From the NCBI RefSeq assembly GCF_007971525.1, contig NZ_CP042437.1:5332001-5396000 (forward strand): a stretch of 64,000 nt of DNA, read 5' to 3'. The DNA is from Mucilaginibacter ginsenosidivorax. Its GTDB lineage: Bacteria; Bacteroidota; Bacteroidia; Sphingobacteriales; Sphingobacteriaceae. How positions within the stretch are numbered: the first letter of the stretch is position 1; every line of letters starts with the position of its first letter. A program made the translations under genes and the position numbers. This document shows positions 1 to 9,364 of the stretch, piece after piece. The notes under the pieces are model-generated. The model was given only the letters and a program-made list of their open reading frames with translations, was not told where the DNA came from and searched no databases.

Positions 1-2589
1 AGCCAGGCAACCGGAAAGCCCGGACAGGGTATTCAGGTGCGGATCAGGGGTGCTGCTTCGATCTCCGCGGGTAGTGATCCGTTGTATGTTGTCGACGGGT
101 TTCCGATAACAGGAGATATCAGCAGTATAAACGCGGACGAGATCGAAACGATCAGCGTACTGAAAGATGCCGCTTCAACTTCATTATACGGTTCACGCGC
201 GGCCAACGGGGTGGTCCTGATCACCACGAAGCATGGAAAAAATGGCAAAACCGACATTCTCTTCAACAGCTACGTAGGGCTGCAAAAGGTGCCCCAGAAA
301 GGCAGGCCGGATATGATGGATGCCACGGAATTTGCAGAGTTTAAAAAAGAATCTTTTGAAGATCTGGGTCAGCCGGTACCCGCGGCTTTTCAGAATCCCT
401 CACAATACGGCAAGGGTTACGACTGGTATGCCGCCATGTTGCGCAGCGCTATAATTGAGAATTATAGTCTTACTGTAAATACCGGTACCGAAAGGTCGAG
501 TTCTTCTGTGACGGGCAGCTTTTTTAACCAGGACGGCGTATTGCTCAATTCAAACTATAAGCGGTTTTCATTGCGGGCCAATAACGATTACAATCTGACC
601 AATAATATTAAATTGGGCTTTAACCTGGCCCCAAGTTATGTGATTAATAACGCGCCGGCCACAGACGGGCTGTTTTATCAAGGGGGCGGCCTGATCAATA
701 ATGCCCTGCTGACATGGCCTACATTACCCATATATAACCCCGATGGGTCGCTTACCAATAACGCAAACGGGGTGTTTCCAACGCCGAACTGGATCAATGC
801 CATCCAGCAAATTGAGAATGTAACCAAAACTACACGCTTATTATCGAACGCCTACATCCAATATCAGCCCATAAAAGGCTTAACACTCAAATCGAGCATT
901 AATATAGATCTCGGCCAGTCTGCCTACGATAATTTTAACCCGTCTACCGCTTCAAAGTCTTTTGCCTCCCTGCCCCCGGTAACAGCAAGTGGTTTTGAAT
1001 CCAATAATCGCTACACTTCCTGGTTAAATGAAAATATAGCTACATATAAAAGGACTTTCGGGGATCATACCTTTGAGTTGCTTGGCGGATTCACGGTTCA
1101 AAAGACACAGTCTAATTATAGCCAGATCAGGGGAACCAATTATCCCGATGACAGGATCCATGTTATTCAATCCGCGGTCAATATCGACAGGACAAATACT
1201 TACCAGGATATCCAGCAATATAACCTGCTTTCCTACTTATCAAGGATGACCTATAATTACAAGGGAAGGTATTTATTATCAGCGGCATTACGCCGTGATG
1301 GTTCGTCGCGCTTCGGGTCGGATAATAAATATGGTAATTTTCCGTCTGTCTCGGTTGGCTGGAACGTATCTGACGAAAGCTTTATGCAAAATATCAGCCA
1401 GGTTTCCTTGCTGAAGTTCCGCAGCAGTTATGGTGTGACAGGGAATAACAATATCGGTAACTATACGCAATATGCCAATATCAATTCATCAAATGCCATA
1501 TTCGGTTCAACAGTCGCCAGCGGCACCGCGGTTACTTCAATAGGTAATCGTAATCTTGGCTGGGAAACTACTAAACAATTCGACGCAGGACTTGACCTGG
1601 CGGTTTTTAACAACCGGATCACGTTTACCTATGACTATTATAATAAGAGAACAACCCATTTGCTCTTTAATCTTCCTGTCGCCCAAGAATCGGGTTTCTC
1701 CAACTTTATCAGTAATGTCGGGGAATTACAGTTCTGGGGCCACGAGTTTTCTGTAAACTCCAGCAACCTGACCGGCGCGTTCAAATGGAACAGCAGCTTC
1801 AATATCGCCTTCAGCGACAATAAAGTATTGGCATTGTCCGGGTTGAGTGACCGCATTTACGGAGATCATACAATCACTAAAGTAGGGGGCCGGATAGGTC
1901 AGCTTTATGGTTTGATACAGGATGGTGTTTATAAAAACCAGGCTGATTTTGACAATTCTCCTAAAAGTGTTGACTCGCAGGTTGGTACGATAAAGTACAG
2001 GGACGTAAACGGAGACGGAGTGATCACTTATGGCGGGGATAATGATGACCGTACCGTTATCGGTAATCCATTCCCGAAATTTACTTATGGTATTACCAAT
2101 AATTTCGTTTATAAAAACTTTGACCTGAGTATCGTAGGCTCAGGTTCTTACGGCAATAAGATCATGAGCCTTCTGGACGAAGGGACTACTAACCTTGATG
2201 GTGTATTTAATGTTTTAAAAGATGTAAAATACAGATGGCGCTCGCCTGAAAACCCAGGTGCAGGGAAGTATGGTAAAACAACCGGTTCAACGGCGGATGA
2301 ACGTGCCTGGTCATCAAGTCATTTTATACAAAGCGGCAGTTTCTTTACCATTAAAAACATAACACTGGGTTATACCATTCCTCTGGCCGATAATAAATAT
2401 GTTAAGAATGTGCGGCTCTACACGAGTGTTCAGCAAGCATTCGTGTTCAGTAAATACAAAGGGGCCAATCCTGAAGTGAGTACTGACGCGAATGGTAACC
2501 CGGCTTCGGCCTTGGGCCAGGGCCTTGATTACTCGGCTTACCCGGTACCCCGTACGTTTACCTTTGGCCTTAGTGTTGGCGTCAGATAA
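1..2589 (+). CDS. SusC-like TonB-dependent outer-membrane receptor, 5' end outside the window
   Basis: This is the large part of a SusC/RagA-type TonB-dependent transporter that imports oligosaccharides through the outer membrane together with its SusD lid. The reading frame is open from base 1, so the signal peptide, carboxypeptidase-regulatory domain and start of the plug lie upstream; 862 residues are visible. Visible hallmarks are the plug motif IRIRG-like stretch followed by YVVDG, then LKDAASTSLYGSRAANGV, and a beta-barrel with many aromatic-ended strands finishing in GVR at the C-terminus. The next gene is its SusD partner after 29 bases. It closely resembles the receptor at 9365-12484 (same GRPDMM and SRAANGVV stretches), pointing to a duplication. 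Substrate is inferred from the neighbouring rhamnosidase. Confidence 0.95.
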   Translation, partial: SQATGKPGQGIQVRIRGAASISAGSDPLYVVDGFPITGDISSINADEIETISVLKDAASTSLYGSRAANGVVLITTKHGKNGKTDILFNSYVGLQKVPQKGRPDMMDATEFAEFKKESFEDLGQPVPAAFQNPSQYGKGYDWYAAMLRSAIIENYSLTVNTGTERSSSSVTGSFFNQDGVLLNSNYKRFSLRANNDYNLTNNIKLGFNLAPSYVINNAPATDGLFYQGGGLINNALLTWPTLPIYNPDGSLTNNANGVFPTPNWINAIQQIENVTKTTRLLSNAYIQYQPIKGLTLKSSINIDLGQSAYDNFNPSTASKSFASLPPVTASGFESNNRYTSWLNENIATYKRTFGDHTFELLGGFTVQKTQSNYSQIRGTNYPDDRIHVIQSAVNIDRTNTYQDIQQYNLLSYLSRMTYNYKGRYLLSAALRRDGSSRFGSDNKYGNFPSVSVGWNVSDESFMQNISQVSLLKFRSSYGVTGNNNIGNYTQYANINSSNAIFGSTVASGTAVTSIGNRNLGWETTKQFDAGLDLAVFNNRITFTYDYYNKRTTHLLFNLPVAQESGFSNFISNVGELQFWGHEFSVNSSNLTGAFKWNSSFNIAFSDNKVLALSGLSDRIYGDHTITKVGGRIGQLYGLIQDGVYKNQADFDNSPKSVDSQVGTIKYRDVNGDGVITYGGDNDDRTVIGNPFPKFTYGITNNFVYKNFDLSIVGSGSYGNKIMSLLDEGTTNLDGVFNVLKDVKYRWRSPENPGAGKYGKTTGSTADERAWSSSHFIQSGSFFTIKNITLGYTIPLADNKYVKNVRLYTSVQQAFVFSKYKGANPEVSTDANGNPASALGQGLDYSAYPVPRTFTFGLSVGVR

Positions 2590-2618
2590 TAATCACAGTC
2601 AGTTTAATACATGATATC

Positions 2619-4088
2619 ATGAAATACAAAATTGTTTTAGCCGGGATAATGGCTGCAGTGCTATTTTCCTGCAAGAAAAGCGTTTTAGAATTACCATCGC
2701 AAACGGCCTTAAGCACGCCTATATATTTTAAATCGCAGGCTGATTTTCAACAGGCTGTAAATGGCGCATATGCCCCGTTGCGGACTTTATATAATAATGC
2801 GTGGGCGATGGGTGAACTGAGGGCCGATAACTCCCGGTATAAGTTTAACCCGAATGACCGGGGCACAATTCAGGCTGAATATATAGCCGATTTTACCAAT
2901 GATGCCAATAATGGTATAGTTGCCGCTAAATATGTGAATGATTACCAGATCATTGCAAGGGTTAACCAATTGCTGGCGCCGATAGACGGCGTTAATTTTG
3001 ACGCCGCAGTAAAAAATAACATCAAAGGACAGGCCTACTTTTTACGCGCATTTGCTTATTTTGACCTGGTTCAATATTTTGGAAAGGTGCCCCTGCACTT
3101 AAAACCGGTAGGGACCTTACAGGAAACGGCCTTACCCTTGAGCAGTGTTGATTCTGTTTACAATCAAATTATCAGCGATGCTAAACTGGCGGCATCATTA
3201 CTGCCAAACAAAGCGATCCAGGAAAAAGGGCGGGTTACGTCAGGCTCGGCTCAAACGCTGTTGGGAAATGTTTACACGGTATTGAAAAAGTGGCCGGAAG
3301 CGGAAACTGCTTTCTCGTCGGTTGTAAATTCCGGCCAGTACAGCCTGATCGCTGATTATGCTGCTGTTTTCGATCCCTCCAATAAAAATAATGCGGAGTC
3401 GGTATTTGAAATTCAATACCAGCAAGGTACCGACGGATATGCGAGCAACTTTATTTACCAGTTTTTGCCCCAGCCTATTAGCGGGGCTGAAATTAGTGCC
3501 GTTACAGGGGTTACCCCGGAAAATTCACTGACAATCGAAGGCTATAATATACCGTCACCGGACATTATCGCAGCGTATGAAGCCGGAGATAAAAGAAAAC
3601 CGGCATCGATCGGCGCGGTCAGCGCAGGTGGCGTAGTTTATCCTTATGTGAAAAAATATAACCATCCCCACGCGCAAACAGGTATCACTAATGATAACTG
3701 GCCGGTATACCGGTACGCTGAAGTGCTGTTGTTTTTGGCCGAAGTCTTAAACGAGCAGGGAAAAACCAGTGAGGCGGTAAAATTCTTAAATCAGGTTAGG
3801 GTAAGGGCAGGCTTAACTGGTACAATAGCGGGGACAACTGCCGATCTTCGCCAGGCAATCATCAATGAACGGAGATTTGAGCTGGCCTTTGAAAATAAAA
3901 GGTGGCTGGATCTGGTTCGTACCGGGCAGGCTGTACAGGTAATTACCGCTTACGGGGCGCGGATCAAAGCAAACCCGCAGGCGTATTACTTCCCGGCAGG
4001 GATTACCGTTGCCCCGGCTGCTTTTACCACGATCAGTTTATTGTTTCCAATACCTAATTCTGAAGCTGCACTTAATCCTTATTTCTAA
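2619..4088 (+). CDS. SusD/RagB-family glycan-binding lipoprotein
   Basis: SusD-like surface lipoprotein of 489 residues that caps the SusC barrel and binds the incoming glycan. The N-terminus is a lipoprotein signal with lipobox LFSC (Cys18) followed by two lysines. The SusD pattern is complete: an N-terminal helical part with FLRAFAYFDLVQYFG near residue 140, TPR-like helices, and the C-terminal RRFELAFENKRWLDLVRTGQA that is typical of RagB/SusD. It follows the SusC gene directly and is followed by a hairpin terminator, so the two form a unit. It has exactly the same length as the SusD at 12504-13973 and shares long motifs with it. Cell location is the outer face of the outer membrane. Confidence 0.95.
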   Translation: MKYKIVLAGIMAAVLFSCKKSVLELPSQTALSTPIYFKSQADFQQAVNGAYAPLRTLYNNAWAMGELRADNSRYKFNPNDRGTIQAEYIADFTNDANNGIVAAKYVNDYQIIARVNQLLAPIDGVNFDAAVKNNIKGQAYFLRAFAYFDLVQYFGKVPLHLKPVGTLQETALPLSSVDSVYNQIISDAKLAASLLPNKAIQEKGRVTSGSAQTLLGNVYTVLKKWPEAETAFSSVVNSGQYSLIADYAAVFDPSNKNNAESVFEIQYQQGTDGYASNFIYQFLPQPISGAEISAVTGVTPENSLTIEGYNIPSPDIIAAYEAGDKRKPASIGAVSAGGVVYPYVKKYNHPHAQTGITNDNWPVYRYAEVLLFLAEVLNEQGKTSEAVKFLNQVRVRAGLTGTIAGTTADLRQAIINERRFELAFENKRWLDLVRTGQAVQVITAYGARIKANPQAYYFPAGITVAPAAFTTISLLFPIPNSEAALNPYF

Positions 4089-4091
4089 ATT

Positions 4092-4140
4092 ATCAAAGAG
4101 CAAAGACGACCCGGGATGCCGTCTTGCTTCTTTGATTTAA
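4092..4140 (+). terminator. Hairpin terminator after the first SusC/SusD pair
   Basis: An imperfect inverted repeat pairs 4092-4107 with 4121-4136 (ATCAAAGA with TCTTTGAT, then GC-AAAGAC with GTCTTGC, with one bulged base), with a C/G-rich loop. T-rich sequence follows. It lies immediately after the SusD stop. The in-frame ATG at 4116 falls inside its loop, which argues that translation of the next gene starts at 4176. Confidence 0.65.
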
Positions 4141-4175
4141 AACTATCTTTAAATTTTATTTTCATACCCAGAATC

Positions 4176-7100
4176 ATGCATTTAACAGCCAAAAAAATAA
4201 TTGTGACTTTTTTTGCGACCATTGTTTTTTTTGTAGCGGCGGCGAAAGACGGTATCCTGCCGGTTAATTTAGCATGTGAGCTGCGTAAAAATCCTTTAGG
4301 GATTGATGTGGCCAACCCCGGTTTAAGTTATACGCTTCAGGTTGCCGATGCCGCGGAACGAGGTGTCGTTCAAACGGCTTATCAAATATTGGTTTCCGGT
4401 AACGCTCAGTTTAAAACAGGCAGCATCCTCTGGGACTCCCGGCAGGTGAAAACCGACAGGATGGCGTTTATCAGCTATGCAGGTAAGGCATTGGTCTCCG
4501 GGCGGCAATATTTCTGGAAAGTAAGGGTATGGGACCAAAATGGCAGTGTATCAGCATGGAGTAAAACCGCTTCATGGACAATGGGGATGCTAAGCCCGGC
4601 CGACTGGAGAGCAGGATGGATAAGTGTTAAAGGCGCAGAAAAATATGCGCTCAGTCCGGTAGGCTATAAATCAGCTGATGCTGTGAGCGAAAACGAAACA
4701 AAATGGGTGCAGGTCGATCTCGGAAGTCCCCGGCCTTTTTCTGAGATTTTATTGTATCCTTTATTTTATGCCGATAGGGGCGGATACGCTTTTCCCCGCA
4801 GATTTCGGGTACAGGTTTCGAATGATGCGTCATTCCGAAATTCCACAACGGTGGCAAACTATACCGTTGATGATTTCAGGGCCGACCGTTATGCACCGGC
4901 GCATGTTTATAAAGGAAAGATTTCGGCACGTTATGTCCGGATTTCCGTAACTAAACTCGCGAATACCGGTTCTGCTTATGCTTTCGCGCTAAGGCAGATC
5001 GAAGTCATATCATCCGGAAAAAACATCGCGGCCGGCAAGCCGGTTTATGCATCAGATAGTGACGAAACCAACGGATTTCATAAAACGAACCTGACAGACA
5101 GGGTTCAGGATTACAAAACCTTTCCAAACTATTCTTCCGTGCTGTTCAGGAAAGATGTTAAGGTGAAAAAAGAGCTGGTGAGGGCTGTTATATTTGTCAG
5201 CGGCCTCTCTGCATACGAACTTACGATCAACGGAAAGAAAACAGGAAATTACCTGTTTAGCCCGGGCTGGACAGATTATAAAAAAACCGTGCTCTATGAT
5301 ACTTATGATATTACCGGCATGTTGAAGCGAGGAAATAATGTATTGGGCATCATGCTGGGGAACGGCATGTACAACATACAGCCGGATACCCTTCGGTATG
5401 TAAAGTTCCTGAATACGTTTGGCCCGGCAAAAGCTATCGCCCAGTTACGGTTGGAATATGCGGACAAAAGCGTGGAAATGATCGGCACAGACAAAACCTG
5501 GAAGGCAGCTCCGGGGCCGATTACTTATTCAAATCTTTACGGGGGCGAAGATTATAACGCAAACCTTCAATCCGAAGGCTGGGACAAGCCTGGTTTTAAA
5601 ATAAAGGACACATGGCAGGCCGCATTGGAAACAGCCGGTCCGGGAGGAATACTAAAAGGCTTATCATGCGCGGCCCCCCCTGTTGCCGCTATCGATACCT
5701 TGATGCCGGTTAAAATAAATCCGGTTAGCAAAACGCTCCTGATATATGATTTTGGGCAAAATGCATCCATGATGCCTTTGTTGCAGGTCAGCGGCGCCAA
5801 AGGATCATCCGTCAGGATCATCCCATCAGAATTATTGGGTGAAAATGGCCTTGCGGACCGGAGCTCAGCTACGCAGGACGGGGTAAGGCCTGCATGGTGG
5901 CAGTACACATTGTCAGGTAAAGGAGATGAACACTGGTTCCCTAAATTCTTTTATCAGGGCGCCAGGTACCTGCAGGTAGAGCTGTACCCATCGCCGGATG
6001 GTAAACTGCCGCAGATAAAGCAACTGGCGGATGTCATTGTTCATTCCACCTCAAAACCCGTTGGTCGTTTCGAATGCTCAAATACGTTATTTAACCAGAT
6101 CTATGGTTTGGTGCGCTGGGCTCAGCGCAGTAATATGATGAGTTTTATGACCGACTGCCCGCACCGTGAAAAAATGGGCTGGCTGGAAGAGAACCATTTG
6201 AACGGGCCTTCACTGCGGTATAACTTCGATATGTCCCTGCTTTTTAGGAAAACAATGAACGACATGGCCGATGCCCAGCTTGATAATGGGCTAATACCCA
6301 ATATAGCTCCTGAATATTTTATAGCCGGTTCTCCGGATTTAAAAAATGGGATGCGCAACTCGCCCGAATGGGGCAGCTCCTTCATCATTGTTCCCTGGCA
6401 GCAATACCTGTTTTCTGGGGATATTTCGCTGTTGTCGCGTTATTACAGCCGAATGAAGCGTTATGTAGGCTTTCTGGCAAACGAAGCAAAAGACAATATC
6501 ATCCATACCGGCCTTGGCGACTGGTACGACATCGGTCCGAAAGAACCCTGGGGGTCACAGCTGACACCTGTTTCGTTTACGGGCACCGCGATCTATTATT
6601 ACGACAACTGGATCATGTACCGTATCGCGCAAACACTGGGCGAAAAGGAGGATGCGATACATTTTAAGCAGGCATACACCGAGATCAAAGAAGCCTTTAA
6701 CAAAACTTTTTACAACAAAGAAAAGGGAATTTATGCAACCGGTTCCCAAACCTGCAGTGCAATGCCCTTGTTTTTCGACCTCGCCGGTGCGGGCAGCAGG
6801 CCGCAATTGTTAAACGCACTTGTAGATGATATCCATAACAATCAAAACAGCTTTACAACAGGGGAAGTGGGTTACCGCTTTCTGCTGCGTGCTTTGGCTG
6901 ATGGCGGCCGGTCGGATGTTGTTTATGACATGAACAATCAGTCGGAACGGCCCGGGTATGGTTATCAGCTAAAAATGGGGGCGACGAGCTTAACAGAAAA
7001 GTGGGACGCGGGGGTAGGGAACTTTGGTTCTCAGAATCATTTCATGTCCGGACAGATCAACGAATGGTTTTTCAATGATTTGGTCGGGATCAGCCCCGAT

Positions 7101-7424
7101 CCTGCCGGCCCTGGTTTTAAAGCCTTTGTCATCAAACCTACGATATTGAAAGCCTTGAACTGGGTTAAAGGTTCGTATCAATCGCTGAGCGGGGAAATAA
7201 CCTGTGAATGGAAAAGAACCGGCAGCAAGATCATGCTTGATATAGTTGTTCCGCCAAATACGGTTGGAACTGTTTATCTGCCTGCAGGGGATTCGAAAAA
7301 TATTGAGGAAACAGGCGGGAAAATTTCAGATAATGCAAATATCAAAATTATCGAAGCTGATAAAAAGAAAATGGTCTGCCGGCTGAAATCGGGGAATTAT
7401 CATTTTATCTGCGCTGATCTTTAA
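4176..7424 (+). CDS. GH78 alpha-L-rhamnosidase with inserted discoidin-like domain
   Basis: Secreted or periplasmic alpha-L-rhamnosidase that removes terminal alpha-linked L-rhamnose by inversion. I start it at the ATG at 4176, because it begins a clean signal peptide (KKIIVTFFATIVFFVAAA) and the earlier ATG at 4116 sits in a terminator loop; this gives 1082 residues. Order: fibronectin-like N-domain (about 27-150), a discoidin/F5-8C-like insert (about 157-315), jelly-roll (about 320-480), (alpha/alpha)6 catalytic barrel (about 580-960) and a C-terminal beta-sandwich. The GH78 acid cluster TDCPHREKMGWLEE is present from Asp660, and the general-base motif TSLTEKW places Glu941. Family members of 900-1000 residues usually lack the insert. 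It is a paralogue of 16642-19419. Confidence 0.93.
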   Translation: MHLTAKKIIVTFFATIVFFVAAAKDGILPVNLACELRKNPLGIDVANPGLSYTLQVADAAERGVVQTAYQILVSGNAQFKTGSILWDSRQVKTDRMAFISYAGKALVSGRQYFWKVRVWDQNGSVSAWSKTASWTMGMLSPADWRAGWISVKGAEKYALSPVGYKSADAVSENETKWVQVDLGSPRPFSEILLYPLFYADRGGYAFPRRFRVQVSNDASFRNSTTVANYTVDDFRADRYAPAHVYKGKISARYVRISVTKLANTGSAYAFALRQIEVISSGKNIAAGKPVYASDSDETNGFHKTNLTDRVQDYKTFPNYSSVLFRKDVKVKKELVRAVIFVSGLSAYELTINGKKTGNYLFSPGWTDYKKTVLYDTYDITGMLKRGNNVLGIMLGNGMYNIQPDTLRYVKFLNTFGPAKAIAQLRLEYADKSVEMIGTDKTWKAAPGPITYSNLYGGEDYNANLQSEGWDKPGFKIKDTWQAALETAGPGGILKGLSCAAPPVAAIDTLMPVKINPVSKTLLIYDFGQNASMMPLLQVSGAKGSSVRIIPSELLGENGLADRSSATQDGVRPAWWQYTLSGKGDEHWFPKFFYQGARYLQVELYPSPDGKLPQIKQLADVIVHSTSKPVGRFECSNTLFNQIYGLVRWAQRSNMMSFMTDCPHREKMGWLEENHLNGPSLRYNFDMSLLFRKTMNDMADAQLDNGLIPNIAPEYFIAGSPDLKNGMRNSPEWGSSFIIVPWQQYLFSGDISLLSRYYSRMKRYVGFLANEAKDNIIHTGLGDWYDIGPKEPWGSQLTPVSFTGTAIYYYDNWIMYRIAQTLGEKEDAIHFKQAYTEIKEAFNKTFYNKEKGIYATGSQTCSAMPLFFDLAGAGSRPQLLNALVDDIHNNQNSFTTGEVGYRFLLRALADGGRSDVVYDMNNQSERPGYGYQLKMGATSLTEKWDAGVGNFGSQNHFMSGQINEWFFNDLVGISPDPAGPGFKAFVIKPTILKALNWVKGSYQSLSGEITCEWKRTGSKIMLDIVVPPNTVGTVYLPAGDSKNIEETGGKISDNANIKIIEADKKKMVCRLKSGNYHFICADL

Positions 7425-7479
7425 ACATAGGCAATCAGACCGGTTAATAACTTAAATAAACAATATATATACATACTAC

Positions 7480-8910
7480 ATGCAGCACAGCACATTAAAA
7501 ATAGGATTGTTTGGAATAGGCCTGGACGCTTACTGGGAACAGTTTGACGGCTTAAAAGAGCGATTGGAAGGCTACCTGGCTATTGTCGAGACAAAGCTGG
7601 CAGCTATTCATCCCGGGATTATCAATCTCGGACTGATCGACACGCCGGGGAAGGCGTTTTCTGCGGGCAGTACTTTTCGAAAAGAGGATGTCGATATTAT
7701 CTTCCTGTATGTGACCACATATGCACTCTCCTCAACTGTGCTTCCTGTGGTACAACGGGCCAAAGTACCGGTCATTATTTTGAATCTTTCGCCGCAGGGC
7801 GCAATCGACTATACCGCCTTTAATAGGATGACAGACCGCACCAGGATGACAGGGGAATGGCTGGCCTATTGTTCGGCCTGCCCGGTGCCGGAGATAGCGA
7901 ATGTCTTTTCGCGTACGGGGGTCAAATTTCACCAGGTTACAGGCATGCTGCATAATGATGCCGCTTGCTGGGACGAAATAAGGGATTGGGTAGAAGCGGC
8001 GAAGGTGGCCAATATTATGGCATATAACCGGCTTGGCTGCATGGGGCATTACTACAGCGGCATGCTTGACATCTATTCGGACCTCACGCAGCAATACGCC
8101 ACCTTTGGTGGACATATTGAATTGCTGGAAGTTGATGAGTTAGCGGACCTGAGGAAAGGCGTTACAGCAGACGAAATAGAACAGCGCGTGACGTTATTTA
8201 AGGAGGAGTTTGAGGTTACGGACGCTTGCACAGACGAAGAACTCCTGCGCGCGGCCCGAACTTCCGTCGCCCTCGATAAAATGGTGGAGATCCATCAGTT
8301 GGGTTCTATGGCCTATTACTATAAAGGCACCGGTAATTTCGATAATGAAGATACGATAAGTTCTATTATTTTGGGTAATTCGCTTCTGACCGCCAGGGGG
8401 ATACCTGTGGCCGGTGAATATGAGATCAAAAATGCACAGGCAATGAAAATCCTGGACAGTTTTGGCGCAGGCGGCTCTTTTACGGAATATTACGCAATGG
8501 ATTTTGACGCAGATGTTGTATTGATGGGACACGACGGGCCGGGACATATAGCAATCGCCGAAGGAAAAACAAAGGTGAGGCCGCTGCAGGTATATCATGG
8601 CAAAGTAGGTAAGGGCCTTTCTGTTGAAATGTCAGTAAAGAATGGCCCTGTTACATTGCTGTCTGTGGTAGAACAGGCCGGAGGAAGGCTCATGTTGCTG
8701 GTAGCAGAAGGTGAATCGGTTGCCGGAGCTATTCTGGAAATCGGAAATACCAATAGCCGGTATAAATTTCCGTTAGGAGCCCGCAAGTTTGTAAACGACT
8801 GGAATAGCTATGGCCCGGCACACCATTGTGCTGTAGGTATAGGTCATATCGGAACTAAATTGAATAAACTGGGCAAGCTGCTCAGTATCGATGTGATACA
8901 AGTTTGCTAA
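7480..8910 (+). CDS. L-arabinose/L-fucose isomerase-family protein (AraA-like)
   Basis: A cytoplasmic aldose-ketose isomerase of 476 residues with no signal peptide. Alignment by eye to AraA finds the metal ligands: Glu313 in AGEYEIKNA, Glu336 in FTEYYAMDF, His351 in MGHDG and His448/449 in PAHHCAV, which corresponds to the C-terminal AHHT of AraA. It would convert an aldose such as L-arabinose, L-fucose or D-galactose to the ketose using Mn2+. It follows the GH78 gene by 55 bases, so it probably works on sugar liberated by this locus. Classical rhamnose isomerase (RhaA) is a different family, so rhamnose as substrate would be unexpected. The exact substrate cannot be read from the sequence. 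It is slightly shorter than the roughly 500-residue AraA. Confidence 0.8.
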   Translation: MQHSTLKIGLFGIGLDAYWEQFDGLKERLEGYLAIVETKLAAIHPGIINLGLIDTPGKAFSAGSTFRKEDVDIIFLYVTTYALSSTVLPVVQRAKVPVIILNLSPQGAIDYTAFNRMTDRTRMTGEWLAYCSACPVPEIANVFSRTGVKFHQVTGMLHNDAACWDEIRDWVEAAKVANIMAYNRLGCMGHYYSGMLDIYSDLTQQYATFGGHIELLEVDELADLRKGVTADEIEQRVTLFKEEFEVTDACTDEELLRAARTSVALDKMVEIHQLGSMAYYYKGTGNFDNEDTISSIILGNSLLTARGIPVAGEYEIKNAQAMKILDSFGAGGSFTEYYAMDFDADVVLMGHDGPGHIAIAEGKTKVRPLQVYHGKVGKGLSVEMSVKNGPVTLLSVVEQAGGRLMLLVAEGESVAGAILEIGNTNSRYKFPLGARKFVNDWNSYGPAHHCAVGIGHIGTKLNKLGKLLSIDVIQVC

Positions 8911-9256
8911 TATCTGGTATACCGGAATAGGCTGCGTGATTTGGCCGGCTTCCCGAGGTGTTTTCGGGGGCGATTTAATAAAATGCTGTAGATCAATTGT
9001 TTGATTTGTTCCTGGAGCATTAAAAAAAACTTCTGTTGTATCATTTTATGCTATTGAAATATCATTTTGGATATTCTTTTATTAGGATACTAGTCTAAAT
9101 TTGGTAACATAAAGGTTACATGCTTTCCAAATGCTGTAACTTGTTTTAAACCGATTATAAAATTTTTACCGCTTTCGTTTAGTATTCAAATTAATTACTG
9201 ATCGCTCAGTTATGTTGTGCTTAATTAAAAATATGGGGAAGGAAAAATAGAAAAAC

Positions 9257-9288
9257 AATAAGCAGGAATCAGTTGACTCCTGCTTATT
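9257..9288. promoter_or_regulatory. Perfect 11-bp hairpin in the leader of the second SusC gene
   Basis: AATAAGCAGGA at 9257-9267 pairs perfectly with TCCTGCTTATT at 9278-9288 around a 10-base loop. On the plus strand no T-run follows, but on the minus strand the stem is followed by a T-rich tail, so it could be a minus-strand terminator or a leader structure. It lies about 80 bases before the SusC start. Confidence 0.5.
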
Positions 9289-9290
9289 CA

Positions 9291-9331
9291 AATGATTGTT
9301 ATTGCCTGGTCGAAAAGATAATACAATCATT
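9291..9331. promoter_or_regulatory. Second hairpin in the same leader
   Basis: AATGATTGT at 9291-9299 pairs with ACAATCATT at 9323-9331, with additional TATT/AATA pairing next to the stem. It directly follows the first hairpin and ends about 33 bases before the SusC ATG, so the two together make a structured leader. Any regulatory role is inference. Confidence 0.4.
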
Positions 9332-9364
9332 CAGTTAAATGATTAATTAACCTAATTCAAAATT

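Larger units (their letters stand above)
8911..9364. other. 454-base intergenic leader region before the second SusC/SusD operon
   Basis: No gene is visible. The region is A/T-rich and holds possible regulatory signals: a TAAATTTG box at 9096-9103 that matches the Bacteroidota -7 consensus TAnnTTTG, with a TTTG at 9066-9069 that is 26 bases upstream and therefore spaced too far for a good -33 element; a short dyad GTTACA/TGTAAC at 9115-9120 and 9135-9140; and two hairpins nearer the gene, listed separately. A promoter here would give a long leader of roughly 250 bases. The promoter reading is weak. Confidence 0.4.

Noticed and set aside
4116..4175. Upstream in-frame ATG of the first GH78 gene
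   Set aside because: It lies in the loop of the SusD terminator and adds no signal peptide; 4176 gives a clean one.
5567..5908. 113-residue minus-strand frame inside the GH78 gene
   Set aside because: It is antisense to a clearly coding region with family motifs and has no domain of its own.
9066..9103. TTTG and TAAATTTG as a Bacteroidota promoter
   Set aside because: The spacing of 26 bases is too long for the normal -33/-7 arrangement, so I mention it only inside the gap description.
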